From positions 1 to 64,000 of the forward strand of contig JBBSFE010000008.1 of assembly GCA_038239005.1 (NCBI GenBank): 64,000 nucleotides of DNA, given 5' to 3'. Source of the DNA: DASXHD01 sp038239005 (GTDB lineage: Bacteria; Myxococcota_A; Polyangia; Polyangiales; Polyangiaceae). How positions within the stretch are numbered: position 1 is the first letter of the stretch; every line of letters starts with the position of its first letter. Position numbers and translations under genes: made by a program. Under the pieces are notes generated by a model. That model did not search any database and was not told where the DNA came from. It saw only the letters and a list, made by a program, of their open reading frames with translations. Positions 7,227-15,837 of this stretch are shown here, piece after piece.

Positions 7227-9374
7227 ATGATGGGGATGATGTCGCGGATAGAGCGCGTGACTGTGTACCGCGAAGGGGCGCGCGTGACGCGCGTGATGGC
7301 GCTTGCCGAGGTGGCGAAGGAGGCGCGCTTCTCCGGGTTGCCGCTCACCCTCGATGACGGATCCGTTCGCGCGCGCATCACCGGCAAGGACGGTCTCGCA
7401 GTCGACGTGCGCGTGAGCCTCGAAGTGCCCGACGCCGATGCGTCGCTCGCTCCCGCCGAAGACGCGGCGCTCGAAAACGCGCGCCGCGCCGCCGAAACGT
7501 GCCGCGCAGACGTCGTCCGATTGAAGGAGGCGCTCGCACGCCTCGATGCGCTCAAGATCACGCCGCGCCCGCAGCCGCGCGAAAACGAAACGCCGTTGCC
7601 GATCCCGCTCGAGTCGCGGCAGAAGCTCTTGGCACTTCGCACGAGCGAAGAGCAACGTGTCGCCGCCGCGCTCAACGCAGCGCATGCGGCGGCGCGCGTC
7701 GCCGATGCCAAGCTAGTCGATGCACAAGATCACGCGAAGCGCTCGAGTGCGGCGCGCAACGCGAAGGAGCACGAGCTTCGCAAAGTGGCGGTCGTGTCGC
7801 TCGCGAATGCGAACGCAGGGATGAACGTGGAGCTCGAGTACATGGTGCCCCACGCGCGGTGGAGCCCGTCGTATGTGCTCACGCTTTCGGGCGCGAAGGC
7901 GAAGCTCGGGATGCGCGCGCTCGTTGCGCAACGATCCGGCGAGGACTGGGCCGGCGCGCGCCTCGAGCTCTCGACGGCGGACTCGGGCGCATGGGTCGAG
8001 CTACCCGAGCTCGCCAAAGCGCGCATCGGCCGCGCGCAGCCGCGACCACACAAAGCCGGATACCGCGCGCCACCCGACGGCGCTCGCGCGCTCTACGCGG
8101 ACTACGATCGCATTGCAGGCGAGCCATCGCTTCCGCCTCCGCCGCCCGCGCAGGCTTCTGTCGCAGCCGCCGAAGAAGAAACCACGCTGGCGTTCAAGCT
8201 CGCAGAGGCGCCCGCGGGTATGGCTGGGTTCCCAATGAGCGCGCCCATGTCGCGCGCTTCTCCGCGAAAAGGCGGCGGGGCAGTCACGGCTGTCGGCGCT
8301 GCGCTCGCTGCACCAGCCATGATGCTCGCAGGCGCGATTGCCCGGGCGGCTGCTCCGCAACCTCAGCCCGCGCAGCAAGCACCACGCAATCACGGAGCAG
8401 TCGCGAAGAGCGCTCCGGCCGACATGCTCGCTGAATACGGCGCTGACGAAGGCGTCACGCAAACGCGGCTGCCCGAGCTCGCCGCAGATTGGGAAAGCGC
8501 CGGTGAGTCGCTCGCCTACGGGCAGCTTCGCATGCGTGGGCCGAATGATGTCGCACGCGGAGAGCTCACGGCCGTTGCGCTGGCGAGCGTGTATCTCGAA
8601 GCGCTCGGTACGCGCGTGAAGGTCGATGTTGCGGCAGCGATTCGCATCGCATTCGATCACGCGCACGTCGACGAGAGCGCACTTCCCGAGGGCTACGAGC
8701 TCGCGCACACCGACGACAACTACGACTATCTCTATGCCGCCGACTTGCCATGCGACGTCGCCTCCGATGGAGCGTTTCACGCGATCCCCGTTGCGGATTG
8801 GGAAGCGACGACAAACGTTCGTTACGTCGCCGTGCCGCGCGAGGCGCAACAAGTCTATCGGCTCCTCGAAATCGAAAGTCCGATCGACGCGGCGCTTCTT
8901 TCGGGGCCGCTGGACATTTACGAGGGTGCAGGCGACGACGTCATGTACCGCACGACGACGCGCATGCCCGCGACGCCACCCCGCGCTCGCGTCGAGATCG
9001 GTCTTGGCGTGGAGCCCGCCGTGAAGATCGCGCGCATCTCCACGTTTCAAGAGGAGACGGCCGGCTTGCTCGGCGGCTCGCTCGCTCTCGGGCACAGCCT
9101 GAGTGTCGAGCTTCGCAACATGCTGCCGCGCGCGGTGACCGTCGAGGTGCGCGAGCGCGTCCCCGTCGTGCGCAAAGACGACGCCGACGTGAAAATCGAG
9201 GTCGGCTCCGTCGATCCGCCCTGGGAAAAGTGGGACCAAGAGCAATCGCTTCGCGGCGGTTACGTCTGGAAGGTGGCGCTCGACCCCGGCACGACGAAAA
9301 AGCTCAGCGCGAAGTACACGATCAAGATTGCATCGAAGCTCGAGCTCGTCGGCGGTAACCGGAGGGAATCGTGA
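7227..9374 (+). CDS. MuiA-like DUF4139 family protein, first of a tandem pair
   Basis: A 715-residue member of the mucoidy-inhibitor MuiA family. The N-terminus (RIERVTVYREGARVTRVM) is the DUF4140 beta-strand entry that follows the start. A coiled-coil segment (about 85-180) precedes the DUF4139 beta domain, which begins near VELEYMVPHARWSPSYVLTL. An Ala/Pro-rich low-complexity insertion occupies about 290-400. The end is a typical DUF4139 close (WKVALDPGTTKKLSAKYTI). The function of the family is unknown beyond an effect on mucoidy in early reports. ATGs at 7227 and 7239 are both possible starts. The stop overlaps the start of its paralogue by one base (TGATG). Confidence 0.8.
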   Translation: MMGMMSRIERVTVYREGARVTRVMALAEVAKEARFSGLPLTLDDGSVRARITGKDGLAVDVRVSLEVPDADASLAPAEDAALENARRAAETCRADVVRLKEALARLDALKITPRPQPRENETPLPIPLESRQKLLALRTSEEQRVAAALNAAHAAARVADAKLVDAQDHAKRSSAARNAKEHELRKVAVVSLANANAGMNVELEYMVPHARWSPSYVLTLSGAKAKLGMRALVAQRSGEDWAGARLELSTADSGAWVELPELAKARIGRAQPRPHKAGYRAPPDGARALYADYDRIAGEPSLPPPPPAQASVAAAEEETTLAFKLAEAPAGMAGFPMSAPMSRASPRKGGGAVTAVGAALAAPAMMLAGAIARAAAPQPQPAQQAPRNHGAVAKSAPADMLAEYGADEGVTQTRLPELAADWESAGESLAYGQLRMRGPNDVARGELTAVALASVYLEALGTRVKVDVAAAIRIAFDHAHVDESALPEGYELAHTDDNYDYLYAADLPCDVASDGAFHAIPVADWEATTNVRYVAVPREAQQVYRLLEIESPIDAALLSGPLDIYEGAGDDVMYRTTTRMPATPPRARVEIGLGVEPAVKIARISTFQEETAGLLGGSLALGHSLSVELRNMLPRAVTVEVRERVPVVRKDDADVKIEVGSVDPPWEKWDQEQSLRGGYVWKVALDPGTTKKLSAKYTIKIASKLELVGGNRRES

Positions 9375-10909
9375 TGAGCGAACCCGTTCAGCTCGTCGCG
9401 CCGGTCGACTCCGTAATCGTCACCGAGGATCGCGCCCACGTGCAGCGCCGCGTCACGACCGATCTTCCCGCAGGTGTCACCCGCGTCCGCATCGACGACG
9501 TCGCTCCCGTCATCGCCGACAAGACCTTGCGCGTGCGAGCAGGCGAAGGTGTGCAGGTCGGCGAGGCGCGGGTCGTGCGCCGAAAGATCGCAAGCGAGCC
9601 CGACAAGGCACACGCCGATCTCGTGCGCGAGCTCGAGGAGAAAACACGCGCGAGCGAGGCCGGCGCGACGAACATCAAGCGACTCCAAGCGACCGTGATG
9701 CTCTTGAATGAAGCGCAGCGTCGCGTGCTCGAAGAGATCGCAGAAGACGCCGCGCGCGGCATCGTCGCGGACGTCGCTGCCGCACAACGCGCCGCAACGA
9801 CGTTCGAAGAGCGCGATCGCGCTGCGTATCTCGAATGCCTCGCGGCGCAGCAAGCGCAGCGCGAGCTCGACCAAAAGGTCTCGCGGCTGCGCGCGCGCCT
9901 CGCGCAAGCGGGTCATCGTGCCGTTCGCGTGGTCGCGGCGATCGAAATCACGTTGAGCGCGTCCGTCGCGAAAAAGGCGGAGCTCGCGATCGAGTACCTC
10001 GTGCCGGGCGCGTGCTGGAGGCCGCAGCACACCGCCACGCTCGCGCAGGGCGGCGCCCTCACGGTGACGACCGACGCGTGCGTTTGGCAAAACACCGGCG
10101 AAGACTGGACCTCCGCCTCGCTCAAGTTTTCGACGGAGCGACCTTCGCTCGGGCAAAAGCCGCCGCTCCTCGACGATGACGAGCTCGCAGCGCAGCGTCG
10201 CGCAGAGGTGATTCGCGTCGAGCAGCGCGATGAAATCATCCAGCACACGGGCCTTGGAGGCGCACCCGCCGCGCGCGTTCCAGGCATCGACGACGGCGGC
10301 GAAGTCCGCGTGCTCGTGGGAAAGGCGCGCGCAACCGTTCCGAGTGATGGCCGCCCGTATCGCGTGCCGACACTCGCGATGGAAACGAAGTCGACGGCAT
10401 CGCTCGTCGCGTATCCCGAGCTCGCGCAGGCCGTGCTCGTTCGCGCGGAGCAATCGAACGCCGGAAGCGCCCCGCTCCTCGCGGGCCCGGTCGACCTCGT
10501 GCGCGACAGCGGCTTCGTCGGACGCACGAAACTGCCGCTGATTGCGCCCGGCGAAAAGTTCGAGCTCGGCTTCGGCCCCGATCCGCACGTGCGCTTGCGG
10601 CGCGAGGTCGAGCTGATCGACGAAGAAGCCGGCCTCTTGCCATCGAGCTACATCGGCCGCATTCACCGCGTGCGCGTTTACCTGTCGAACCTCGATACGC
10701 GCCCGCGCACGATCGCGGTCACCGAGCGCGTCCCTGTTTCGGAAATCGAAAAGGTCGAGATCACGTTCGACGAAAAAAAGACAACACCGCGCGCCAGGCC
10801 CGACGACGACGGTTTCGTCCGCTGGAACGTGGAGCTCGCCGCCCGCGGGCGCGCGACACTCGAGATGCGTTACGTCATACGACGTCACAAAGACGTCGTC
10901 GGGATCTGA
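9374..10909 (+). CDS. MuiA-like DUF4139 family protein, second of a tandem pair
   Basis: A 511-residue paralogue of the preceding gene. It has the same order: an N-terminal strand region (DSVIVTEDRAHVQRRV), a long coiled coil (about 85-180), and the DUF4139 domain from about AELAIEYLVPGACWRPQH. It lacks the Ala/Pro-rich insertion of its neighbour, which accounts for the shorter length. The ATG at 9374 shares its A with the upstream TGA; a GTG one codon earlier is an alternative. The coupling implies a fixed ratio, perhaps a heteromer. It converges on the DUF4190 gene, with 4 bases between the two stops. Confidence 0.8.
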   Translation: MSEPVQLVAPVDSVIVTEDRAHVQRRVTTDLPAGVTRVRIDDVAPVIADKTLRVRAGEGVQVGEARVVRRKIASEPDKAHADLVRELEEKTRASEAGATNIKRLQATVMLLNEAQRRVLEEIAEDAARGIVADVAAAQRAATTFEERDRAAYLECLAAQQAQRELDQKVSRLRARLAQAGHRAVRVVAAIEITLSASVAKKAELAIEYLVPGACWRPQHTATLAQGGALTVTTDACVWQNTGEDWTSASLKFSTERPSLGQKPPLLDDDELAAQRRAEVIRVEQRDEIIQHTGLGGAPAARVPGIDDGGEVRVLVGKARATVPSDGRPYRVPTLAMETKSTASLVAYPELAQAVLVRAEQSNAGSAPLLAGPVDLVRDSGFVGRTKLPLIAPGEKFELGFGPDPHVRLRREVELIDEEAGLLPSSYIGRIHRVRVYLSNLDTRPRTIAVTERVPVSEIEKVEITFDEKKTTPRARPDDDGFVRWNVELAARGRATLEMRYVIRRHKDVVGI

Positions 10910-10913
10910 TTGA

Positions 10914-11831
10914 TCAGAACGTCTCGGTGAGCGTTGGAATTTTTTTGACGGGCGCGCCGCCGTCGAGCGTTGCGCGCTTCTTGTAGGTGCCGGCCATGAA
11001 CTGTTGGAGCACCGGCGTCATGTTGAAGGCGTCGTTGTCGTCCCATTCGTCGGCGCTGATGGAGTCGATGAGCTTCATGGTGTCATCGAACTTGAAGAAC
11101 CAAGGCTGAACTGGTTTGTCGAGACCGACCGATGCGAGATCGCCCGGGAACGCGTCGACGTCGACGCGGACGACGCGCACGTCACGAAGTGCCCGCTGGA
11201 GGGTGTAATTGCGGAAAGCGGTGAAGACTTCCTCGCACGATTTGCAGGCGCGCGACGCGGTGAGGACGAGAACTTTGTTGCCGTCGTCTTTTGCGGCTCC
11301 GACTTCGAGCGCGAGCTGCGTGCGAAGCGAGCCACCACCGCTCTTCAAGTCGACGACTTTGACGAGGCCGGTGTACGGCATCGGCTTGAGGCCCGTTGCG
11401 GTAGGCGGCGCGGTGACGGTCGCAGTCACGGTCGGTGCGGTGTACGTCGGCGTGTATGGAGGTGCGGTGTACGACGGCGAGCTCGCGACCGCAGCGCCGA
11501 TGATCGCGACGTAGAAAATCACGATCGCAAGCGTGCCGACGGTGCTCAAGATGCCGGTAATGATGCCGCCGAGCGCGAGCCCATCGCCGCCGAGCGTGCC
11601 GCCCGAGCGTGCGATGTCGCGACGCGACATGAAACCGAGAATGATCGCCGGAATGCCCGCGACGATCCCGAAGCATCCAACGATGCTCAAGATGCCGAGC
11701 ACGAGCGATGCGATCGCCTTGCCATCATTCGATGGCGGCGGCTGGAACATCTGCGCCTGCGGGTACGGATACGGCGGATACACCGGCGGAGGGCCCGGCG
11801 GACGCTGCTGCTGCGGAGGATACGGACCCAT
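10914..11831 (-). CDS. DUF4190 membrane protein with a C-terminal thioredoxin-like domain
   Basis: A 305-residue protein in three parts. Residues 1-30 are a Pro/Tyr/Gln-rich disordered head. Residues 35-115 hold a DUF4190-type pair of transmembrane helices (SLVLGILSIVGCFGIVAG and ITGILSTVGTLAIVIFYVAI). After a Thr/Pro linker, residues about 155-260 look like a thioredoxin fold with a CKSC redox motif in VLVLTASRACKSCEEV, followed by a strand with VDVDAFPGD and a cis-Pro-like QPWFFKF. The Trx domain should face the periplasm if the helices span once out and back, but the topology is inferred. A good ribosome site (AAGGAG, 11837-11842) sits right after the stop of the MlaF gene, so the two are co-transcribed. 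Confidence 0.7.
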   Translation of the reverse strand: MGPYPPQQQRPPGPPPVYPPYPYPQAQMFQPPPSNDGKAIASLVLGILSIVGCFGIVAGIPAIILGFMSRRDIARSGGTLGGDGLALGGIITGILSTVGTLAIVIFYVAIIGAAVASSPSYTAPPYTPTYTAPTVTATVTAPPTATGLKPMPYTGLVKVVDLKSGGGSLRTQLALEVGAAKDDGNKVLVLTASRACKSCEEVFTAFRNYTLQRALRDVRVVRVDVDAFPGDLASVGLDKPVQPWFFKFDDTMKLIDSISADEWDDNDAFNMTPVLQQFMAGTYKKRATLDGGAPVKKIPTLTETF

Positions 11832-11842
11832 CGCTTCTCCTT

Positions 11843-12592
11843 TTATAGCGTAACGCCGGACTTCGCGAAGAAGTCACGAGCGACATCGCTCTCGCCGTGT
11901 GCGAGCTCTTGCGGCGTTCCGCGAGCGACGATCTGCCCACGGATGAGCAAGATGGCTTGGTGCGCGATGCGCATGCAGCTCGCGATGTCGTGCGAGATGA
12001 CGAGACTCGTGACGCCGAACTTTTCGCGCATCTCGTCGATCATGTCGTCGACGACGCGACTCGTCAGTGGGTCGAGACCGCTCGTGGGTTCGTCGTAAAT
12101 CAAAATGGGGGGCTCGAGCATGAGCGCGCGCGCGAGGCCGACGCGCTTTCGCATGCCGCCCGAGAGCTCGGCGGGAAATTTGTGGATGACCTCGGTGGCG
12201 AGCCCGAGGAGACGGAGTTTTTCTACGACGCGCTCCTCGATTTCCTTCCTCGGGAGCTTGGTGTGCTCGACGAGTGGAAAGGAGACGTTCTCGAGGACCG
12301 TGATCGAATCGAGCAGCGCCGCATACTGATAGACCATCCCGAACTTTCGCCGGATGTGGTTGAGGTCGCGCTCGCTCTTGCCGACGATGTCTTCACCGTC
12401 GACGATGATGCGGCCGCTCGTGGGCGCTTCGAGGGCGACGATGAGCCGGAGGAGCGTGGTTTTTCCCGCGCCGGATCCGCCGATGATCACGGTGGTCTCG
12501 CCCTTGTGACAAACCATGCTGATCCCGCGAAGAACCTCTTCTGCGCCGAACGACTTTTTCACGTCCTCGAGGACGATGATCGGTTCTGTCAT
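11843..12592 (-). CDS. mlaF: ABC transporter ATPase, MlaF/Ttg2A type
   Basis: A 249-residue ABC ATPase. Walker A is GGSGAGKTTLLR (about 36-47), the signature is LSGGMRKRVGLARAL, Walker B is ILIYDEPTSGLDP, and the H-loop is VISHD. The signature variant SGGMRKR and overall length match the MlaF family that powers phospholipid (or, in actinobacteria, sterol) transport between membranes. The MlaE permease and MlaD substrate-binding genes normally beside it are not in this window. The start at 12590-12592 gives the standard MlaF N-terminus (IIVLEDVKKSFG); the frame is open 34 codons further but that part is not family-like. Confidence 0.85.
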   Translation of the reverse strand: MTEPIIVLEDVKKSFGAEEVLRGISMVCHKGETTVIIGGSGAGKTTLLRLIVALEAPTSGRIIVDGEDIVGKSERDLNHIRRKFGMVYQYAALLDSITVLENVSFPLVEHTKLPRKEIEERVVEKLRLLGLATEVIHKFPAELSGGMRKRVGLARALMLEPPILIYDEPTSGLDPLTSRVVDDMIDEMREKFGVTSLVISHDIASCMRIAHQAILLIRGQIVARGTPQELAHGESDVARDFFAKSGVTL

Positions 12593-12771
12593 GGCTTTTG
12601 AATGCTTACAGATCGCGCAAGCCGCCAGCTTTCCGCCGCCAGCGCATTCTGGATTCCGAATTTCGCGGCCCGGCCGCGCTTGTCTCGTTGCCACGCGTCG
12701 AACGCCGCGGCGTGACGAGACTCAATCGATTCAAGTGACATCTGCTTTTGAAGTGTGTCACACAAGGACGC

Positions 12772-13053
12772 ATGACCCAAGAACAGCTCGAAGCGGTCCT
12801 GAAGCAGCTTTCGGCCAAGCCCGGCGGTGACGGCTGGTGGACGATGCCCGAGGGAACGCTTCTCGGGTTGCAGCTCGCCCACGATGGCGTGAGCCTTTCG
12901 GTCGCGCGCATCGAATCACTCCGCGTCGACGGCGACATTCTCACCGCACGCACACGTCGCGAGACGCACTGCTTCTCGCGCGGCGATGTCTTCGCGGTCA
13001 CGAGCGATGGTGGCGGCGGCGGCGAGAAGGGCCGGCGCCCGGGCTTCGGGTGA
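12772..13053 (+). CDS. Uncharacterised 93-residue protein upstream of the acyltransferase
   Basis: A small acidic-to-neutral protein that starts with an amphipathic helix (TQEQLEAVLKQLSAK) and ends in a Gly/Arg tail. No known domain is recognised. The stop overlaps the GTG of the LpxL-like acyltransferase by 4 bases (GTGA), so translation is coupled. The 179-bp gap upstream, between this gene and divergent mlaF, should contain both promoters. Confidence 0.6.
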   Translation: MTQEQLEAVLKQLSAKPGGDGWWTMPEGTLLGLQLAHDGVSLSVARIESLRVDGDILTARTRRETHCFSRGDVFAVTSDGGGGGEKGRRPGFG

Positions 13054-13892
13054 TCGGCGCGATTGCGCGCGGCGTCTCGACGCTCGCGTTCACGGACTTG
13101 AACGTCTTCGGCGGCGCCATCGGCGCGCTCACGAGTGACGTATTGCGTGTGCGTCGCGCGCACGTCGAAGCGTCGATGGCGCGCGCAGGCATCGCCAACA
13201 CCACGGAAACGGCGCGCGGGATGTATCGCGCGCTCGGCACGAGCTTCGTCGAAGTGCTGTGGCTCGCGGGTGCGCGTCGCGATCTTTCTACGCTCGCGCA
13301 TCCGGACGCGAACGCTCGGCGCGTGCTCGCAGTTGCGCGTGATCGCGGGCGCGGTGTCGTGTTTGCGGCGTCGCACACGGGCAACTGGGAGATCGCATCG
13401 TGTGCAATGTCGACGTACGCGCCAATGCTCATCGTCACGAAGCATTTGTCGATCGGATGGATCGACGCATTCTGGCAAGCGTCGCGCAGTCGTTATGGCG
13501 TGTCGCTCATCGGCGCGAGCGGCGCATTTGCGCGTGCGAGAGAACACGTCGCGACTGGCGGCTCCGTCGCGATGATGATCGATCAAGTACCCATCAAACG
13601 CGCGCACGCTATCGAGCTCCCGTTCTTGGGCGAAAACGCTTGGGTCGATCGCGCAGCGGCCACGCTTGCCGCGAAGACGGGCGCAATGTTCATCGTCCCC
13701 GCCGCGCGCCGTGCGCCCGATGGCTCCCAAGAGCTCATGGTCCTCGAGGCGCTCGAGCCACCCGCGAAGGCCACACGCGCATGGATCGACCTTGCCACGA
13801 CGCTTGCGACGTCGGCGCTCGACCGTTTCGTGCGTCAGAACCCCACCGAATGGCTGTGGATGCATCGTCGCTGGAAGACGCCCGCGGCGTGA
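13050..13892 (+). CDS. Lysophospholipid/lipid A acyltransferase family protein (LpxL/HtrB-like)
   Basis: A 280-residue protein of the LpxL/HtrB family, which transfers acyl chains onto lipid A or related glycolipids at the inner membrane. The catalytic H-x4-E motif is SHTGNWE (about residues 109-115). A later MMIDQVPIKR is the family's D-Q-P region, and the C-terminus has ENPxxxxWMHRRWK-like sequence (QNPTEWLWMHRRW). The start is a GTG at 13050-13052 that overlaps the upstream stop; the frame is open further upstream but only as the shadow of the neighbouring gene. It is slightly short for LpxL because the N-terminal anchor is brief. Confidence 0.8.
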   Translation: MIGAIARGVSTLAFTDLNVFGGAIGALTSDVLRVRRAHVEASMARAGIANTTETARGMYRALGTSFVEVLWLAGARRDLSTLAHPDANARRVLAVARDRGRGVVFAASHTGNWEIASCAMSTYAPMLIVTKHLSIGWIDAFWQASRSRYGVSLIGASGAFARAREHVATGGSVAMMIDQVPIKRAHAIELPFLGENAWVDRAAATLAAKTGAMFIVPAARRAPDGSQELMVLEALEPPAKATRAWIDLATTLATSALDRFVRQNPTEWLWMHRRWKTPAA

Positions 13893-13908
13893 GCTAAAGA
13901 GCGTGGCC

Positions 13909-14706
13909 ATGTCTTCCAAGGTCGTCCCGCCGTCTGCGAGGCTCACCATCGCCGGCCGCGAGATCGAGAGTCGTCTCATCGTCGGCACGGGAAAGTACAA
14001 AAGCGTGGAAGAAACCGAACGCGCCATCGATGCATCGGGCGCGTCGGTCGTCACCGTCGCGATTCGTCGCGTCGATTTGAATGATCGCTCGAGCGGCTCG
14101 CTCATGTCGCTCCTTGGCCGCAAGAAAAACTGGACGATTCTGCCCAACACCGCAGGTTGCTACACCGCCGACGAAGCCGTGCGAACGCTTCGCCTCGCGC
14201 GCGAGCTCGGCATTGCGTCGATGGTGAAGCTCGAAGTCATCGGCGACAAAGAAACGCTCTATCCGGACAACGAGCAAACGCTCGAAGCGGCGAAGGTGCT
14301 CGTCAAAGAAGGCTTCACGGTTTTACCGTATTGCATGGACGATCCGATCGTCTGCCGAAAGCTCGAGGAGATCGGGTGCGCTGCGGTCATGCCGCTCGCA
14401 GCGCCCATCGGGAGCGGCCTCGGGATTCGTAATCCGCACAACCTCGCCATCATCCTCGAGCGCGCGAAGGTTCCCGTCATCGTCGACGCGGGCGTCGGCA
14501 CGGCAAGCGATGCGGCGGTTGCGATGGAGCTCGGGTGCGACGGCGTGCTGATGAACACGGCGATTGCGCACGCGAAAGACCCGGTGCTGATGGCTGAAGC
14601 GATGCGCGATGCGGTGCGAGCGGGCCGCAACGCGTTTCTCGCGGGCCGCATGGACAAGAGCCGCTACGCAAACGCATCGAGCCCCAATAAAGGCCTCATC
14701 GAGTGA
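13909..14706 (+). CDS. thiG: Thiazole synthase ThiG
   Basis: A 265-residue (beta/alpha)8 barrel that builds the thiazole ring of thiamine from 1-deoxy-D-xylulose 5-phosphate, dehydroglycine and ThiS thiocarboxylate. The Schiff-base lysine lies in MVKLEVIGD (about residue 107). NTAGCYTADEAVRTLRLARE and the phosphate-binding VDAGVGTASDAAVAMELG, then GVLMNTAIA, are all present. Length is normal. ThiS is not visible next to it. Its TGA overlaps the GTG of a tiny ORF, and a ThiE/TenI-like gene follows, so this looks like a partial thi operon. Confidence 0.93.
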   Translation: MSSKVVPPSARLTIAGREIESRLIVGTGKYKSVEETERAIDASGASVVTVAIRRVDLNDRSSGSLMSLLGRKKNWTILPNTAGCYTADEAVRTLRLARELGIASMVKLEVIGDKETLYPDNEQTLEAAKVLVKEGFTVLPYCMDDPIVCRKLEEIGCAAVMPLAAPIGSGLGIRNPHNLAIILERAKVPVIVDAGVGTASDAAVAMELGCDGVLMNTAIAHAKDPVLMAEAMRDAVRAGRNAFLAGRMDKSRYANASSPNKGLIE

Positions 14707-14969
14707 CACGCTGGGCGATGGCAGCGCTCGCGATTTTCGGGACACGCGCGCCGCTCCAGTGCAGCCACGACCCCGATCCCTCCGTGCGCACCGAAGACAC
14801 CGCAGGCGACGCGCTATGGAACCTCGCGAACGATTTCGAACAGCGCGGTGATCACGCAGCGGCGCATCACACGCTCGAGACGCTCGTCACGCGTTATCCG
14901 AGCAGCAGACACACGCCTGCCGCAAAGGATTTGCTGGATGGGGGATCGTGGGCGGACGCGTCGCTCTGA
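14703..14969 (+). CDS. Small TPR-like protein between thiamine genes
   Basis: An 88-residue product with a GTG start that overlaps the thiG stop (GTGA). A short hydrophobic start (MAALAIFGTRAPLQC) may be a weak lipoprotein signal. The rest carries one or two helical repeats of the YbgF/TPR type: ALWNLANDFEQRGDHAAAHHTLETLVTRYPSSRHTPAAK. It overlaps the next gene by 22 bases. A link to thiamine synthesis is positional only. Confidence 0.55.
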   Translation: MTRWAMAALAIFGTRAPLQCSHDPDPSVRTEDTAGDALWNLANDFEQRGDHAAAHHTLETLVTRYPSSRHTPAAKDLLDGGSWADASL

Positions 14970-15532
14970 TCGTCATCACCGATCCGCGATACGACGACGA
15001 TCGCATCGTGGAAGTCGCACGCGCTGTGTGCGAGCCGCGCGTTGCGATTCAGCTTCGCGATCGCTCGACGCGCACCGACGACGAATTGTTTCCTCTCGCG
15101 TCACGCCTTCGTGAGCTCACGACAAAGACTGGCGCAACGCTGATCGTGAACCGCCGCCTCGAGCTCGCACGCCGGATTTCCGCGGATGGCTTTCACGCGC
15201 CCGGGAGCGACCTACCGCGCGAGTTCGCATGGCGCAGCGCGCCAGTACACGATGACTTGGAGTTGCAGACTGCACGCATCGCTGGCGCGACGGCCGCACT
15301 CTTGAGCCCGATTTTCAGGGCACCAGGCAAATCAGCCCCAATCGGTCTCGGCGCGCTTCGAGCGGCACGTGCGCGCGAGCCTGATCTCGCCATCTACGCG
15401 CTCGGTGGTGTCGACGAAACGAACGCACGCTCCTGCCACGAGGCGGGCGCCGACGGCGTGGCCCTCATCCGCGCGATCTTCGAGGCGACGGACGCCGCGC
15501 GCGTCGCAAAATGCGTGTTATCCACCTCCTAG
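14948..15532 (+). CDS. Thiamine phosphate synthase / TenI family protein
   Basis: A 194-residue protein of the ThiE/TenI barrel family. Recognisable parts are VITDPRY, the substrate-binding AIQLRDRSTRTDDEL, DGFHAPGSDLP, LLSPIFRAPGKSAPIGL and YALGGVDETNARSCHEAGADGVALI. The usual INDR pocket motif reads VNRR here, so the catalytic Asp of true ThiE is not where expected. It may therefore be a TenI-like thiazole tautomerase or a degenerate ThiE. The GTG start lies inside the upstream ORF. The next gene is an ACP after a 52-bp gap. Confidence 0.7.
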   Translation: MGGRVALIVITDPRYDDDRIVEVARAVCEPRVAIQLRDRSTRTDDELFPLASRLRELTTKTGATLIVNRRLELARRISADGFHAPGSDLPREFAWRSAPVHDDLELQTARIAGATAALLSPIFRAPGKSAPIGLGALRAARAREPDLAIYALGGVDETNARSCHEAGADGVALIRAIFEATDAARVAKCVLSTS

Positions 15533-15553
15533 CGGAGCCTGGTGCGACGCTGT

Positions 15554-15578
15554 GTGCGTGTGTTATCAACACACGCAC
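15554..15578 (+). promoter_or_regulatory. Perfect 11-bp inverted repeat directly upstream of an ACP gene
   Basis: GTGCGTGTGTT and AACACACGCAC flank a 3-base loop (ATC). The arms pair perfectly, and the right arm ends 6 bases before the ACP start codon, over the place a ribosome site should be. No T-run follows, so it is a poor terminator for the gene before it. It could be an operator for a dimeric repressor or a hairpin that hides the ACP start. Confidence 0.45.
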
Positions 15579-15584
15579 CTAGCC

Positions 15585-15836
15585 ATGGCGAGCTACGAAG
15601 ACATGCTCAAAGAGACACTCGACATCTTGACGAAGCACGTCGATCTCGACCGCCCCATCACGTCGAAGGATCACATTCAACACGATCTCGGCCTCGACAG
15701 CCTCGGCGTGATGGAAGTCGTTGCCGACATCGAAGACCGCTTCGACGTGCAGATCCCGCAAGAGATGCTCTCGTCGATCTCGACCGTCGACGACGTCGTC
15801 AAAGCACTCACGAAGCTCCAGAAAAAAGGGACTTAG
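15585..15836 (+). CDS. Acyl carrier protein
   Basis: An 83-residue, acidic ACP. The phosphopantetheine serine is in DLGLDSLGVMEVVADIED (about residue 39), followed by the recognition helix and FDVQIPQEML. It is not beside fab genes, so it is more likely a dedicated carrier. The nearest candidates are the KS-alpha/CLF, oxoamine synthase and acyl-AMP ligase about 2-8 kb away. It converges on a lipoprotein gene, with only one base between the two stops. Confidence 0.88.
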   Translation: MASYEDMLKETLDILTKHVDLDRPITSKDHIQHDLGLDSLGVMEVVADIEDRFDVQIPQEMLSSISTVDDVVKALTKLQKKGT

Positions 15837-15837
15837 A

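Noticed and set aside
8001..9245. 414-residue minus-strand ORF
   Set aside because: Antisense shadow of the MuiA-like gene; no recognisable protein.
9260..10888. 542-residue minus-strand ORF
   Set aside because: Antisense shadow of the second MuiA-like gene, without domain or codon support.
12606..14150. 514-residue minus-strand ORF across several genes
   Set aside because: Spans the acyltransferase and thiG genes antisense; Arg-rich without domains.
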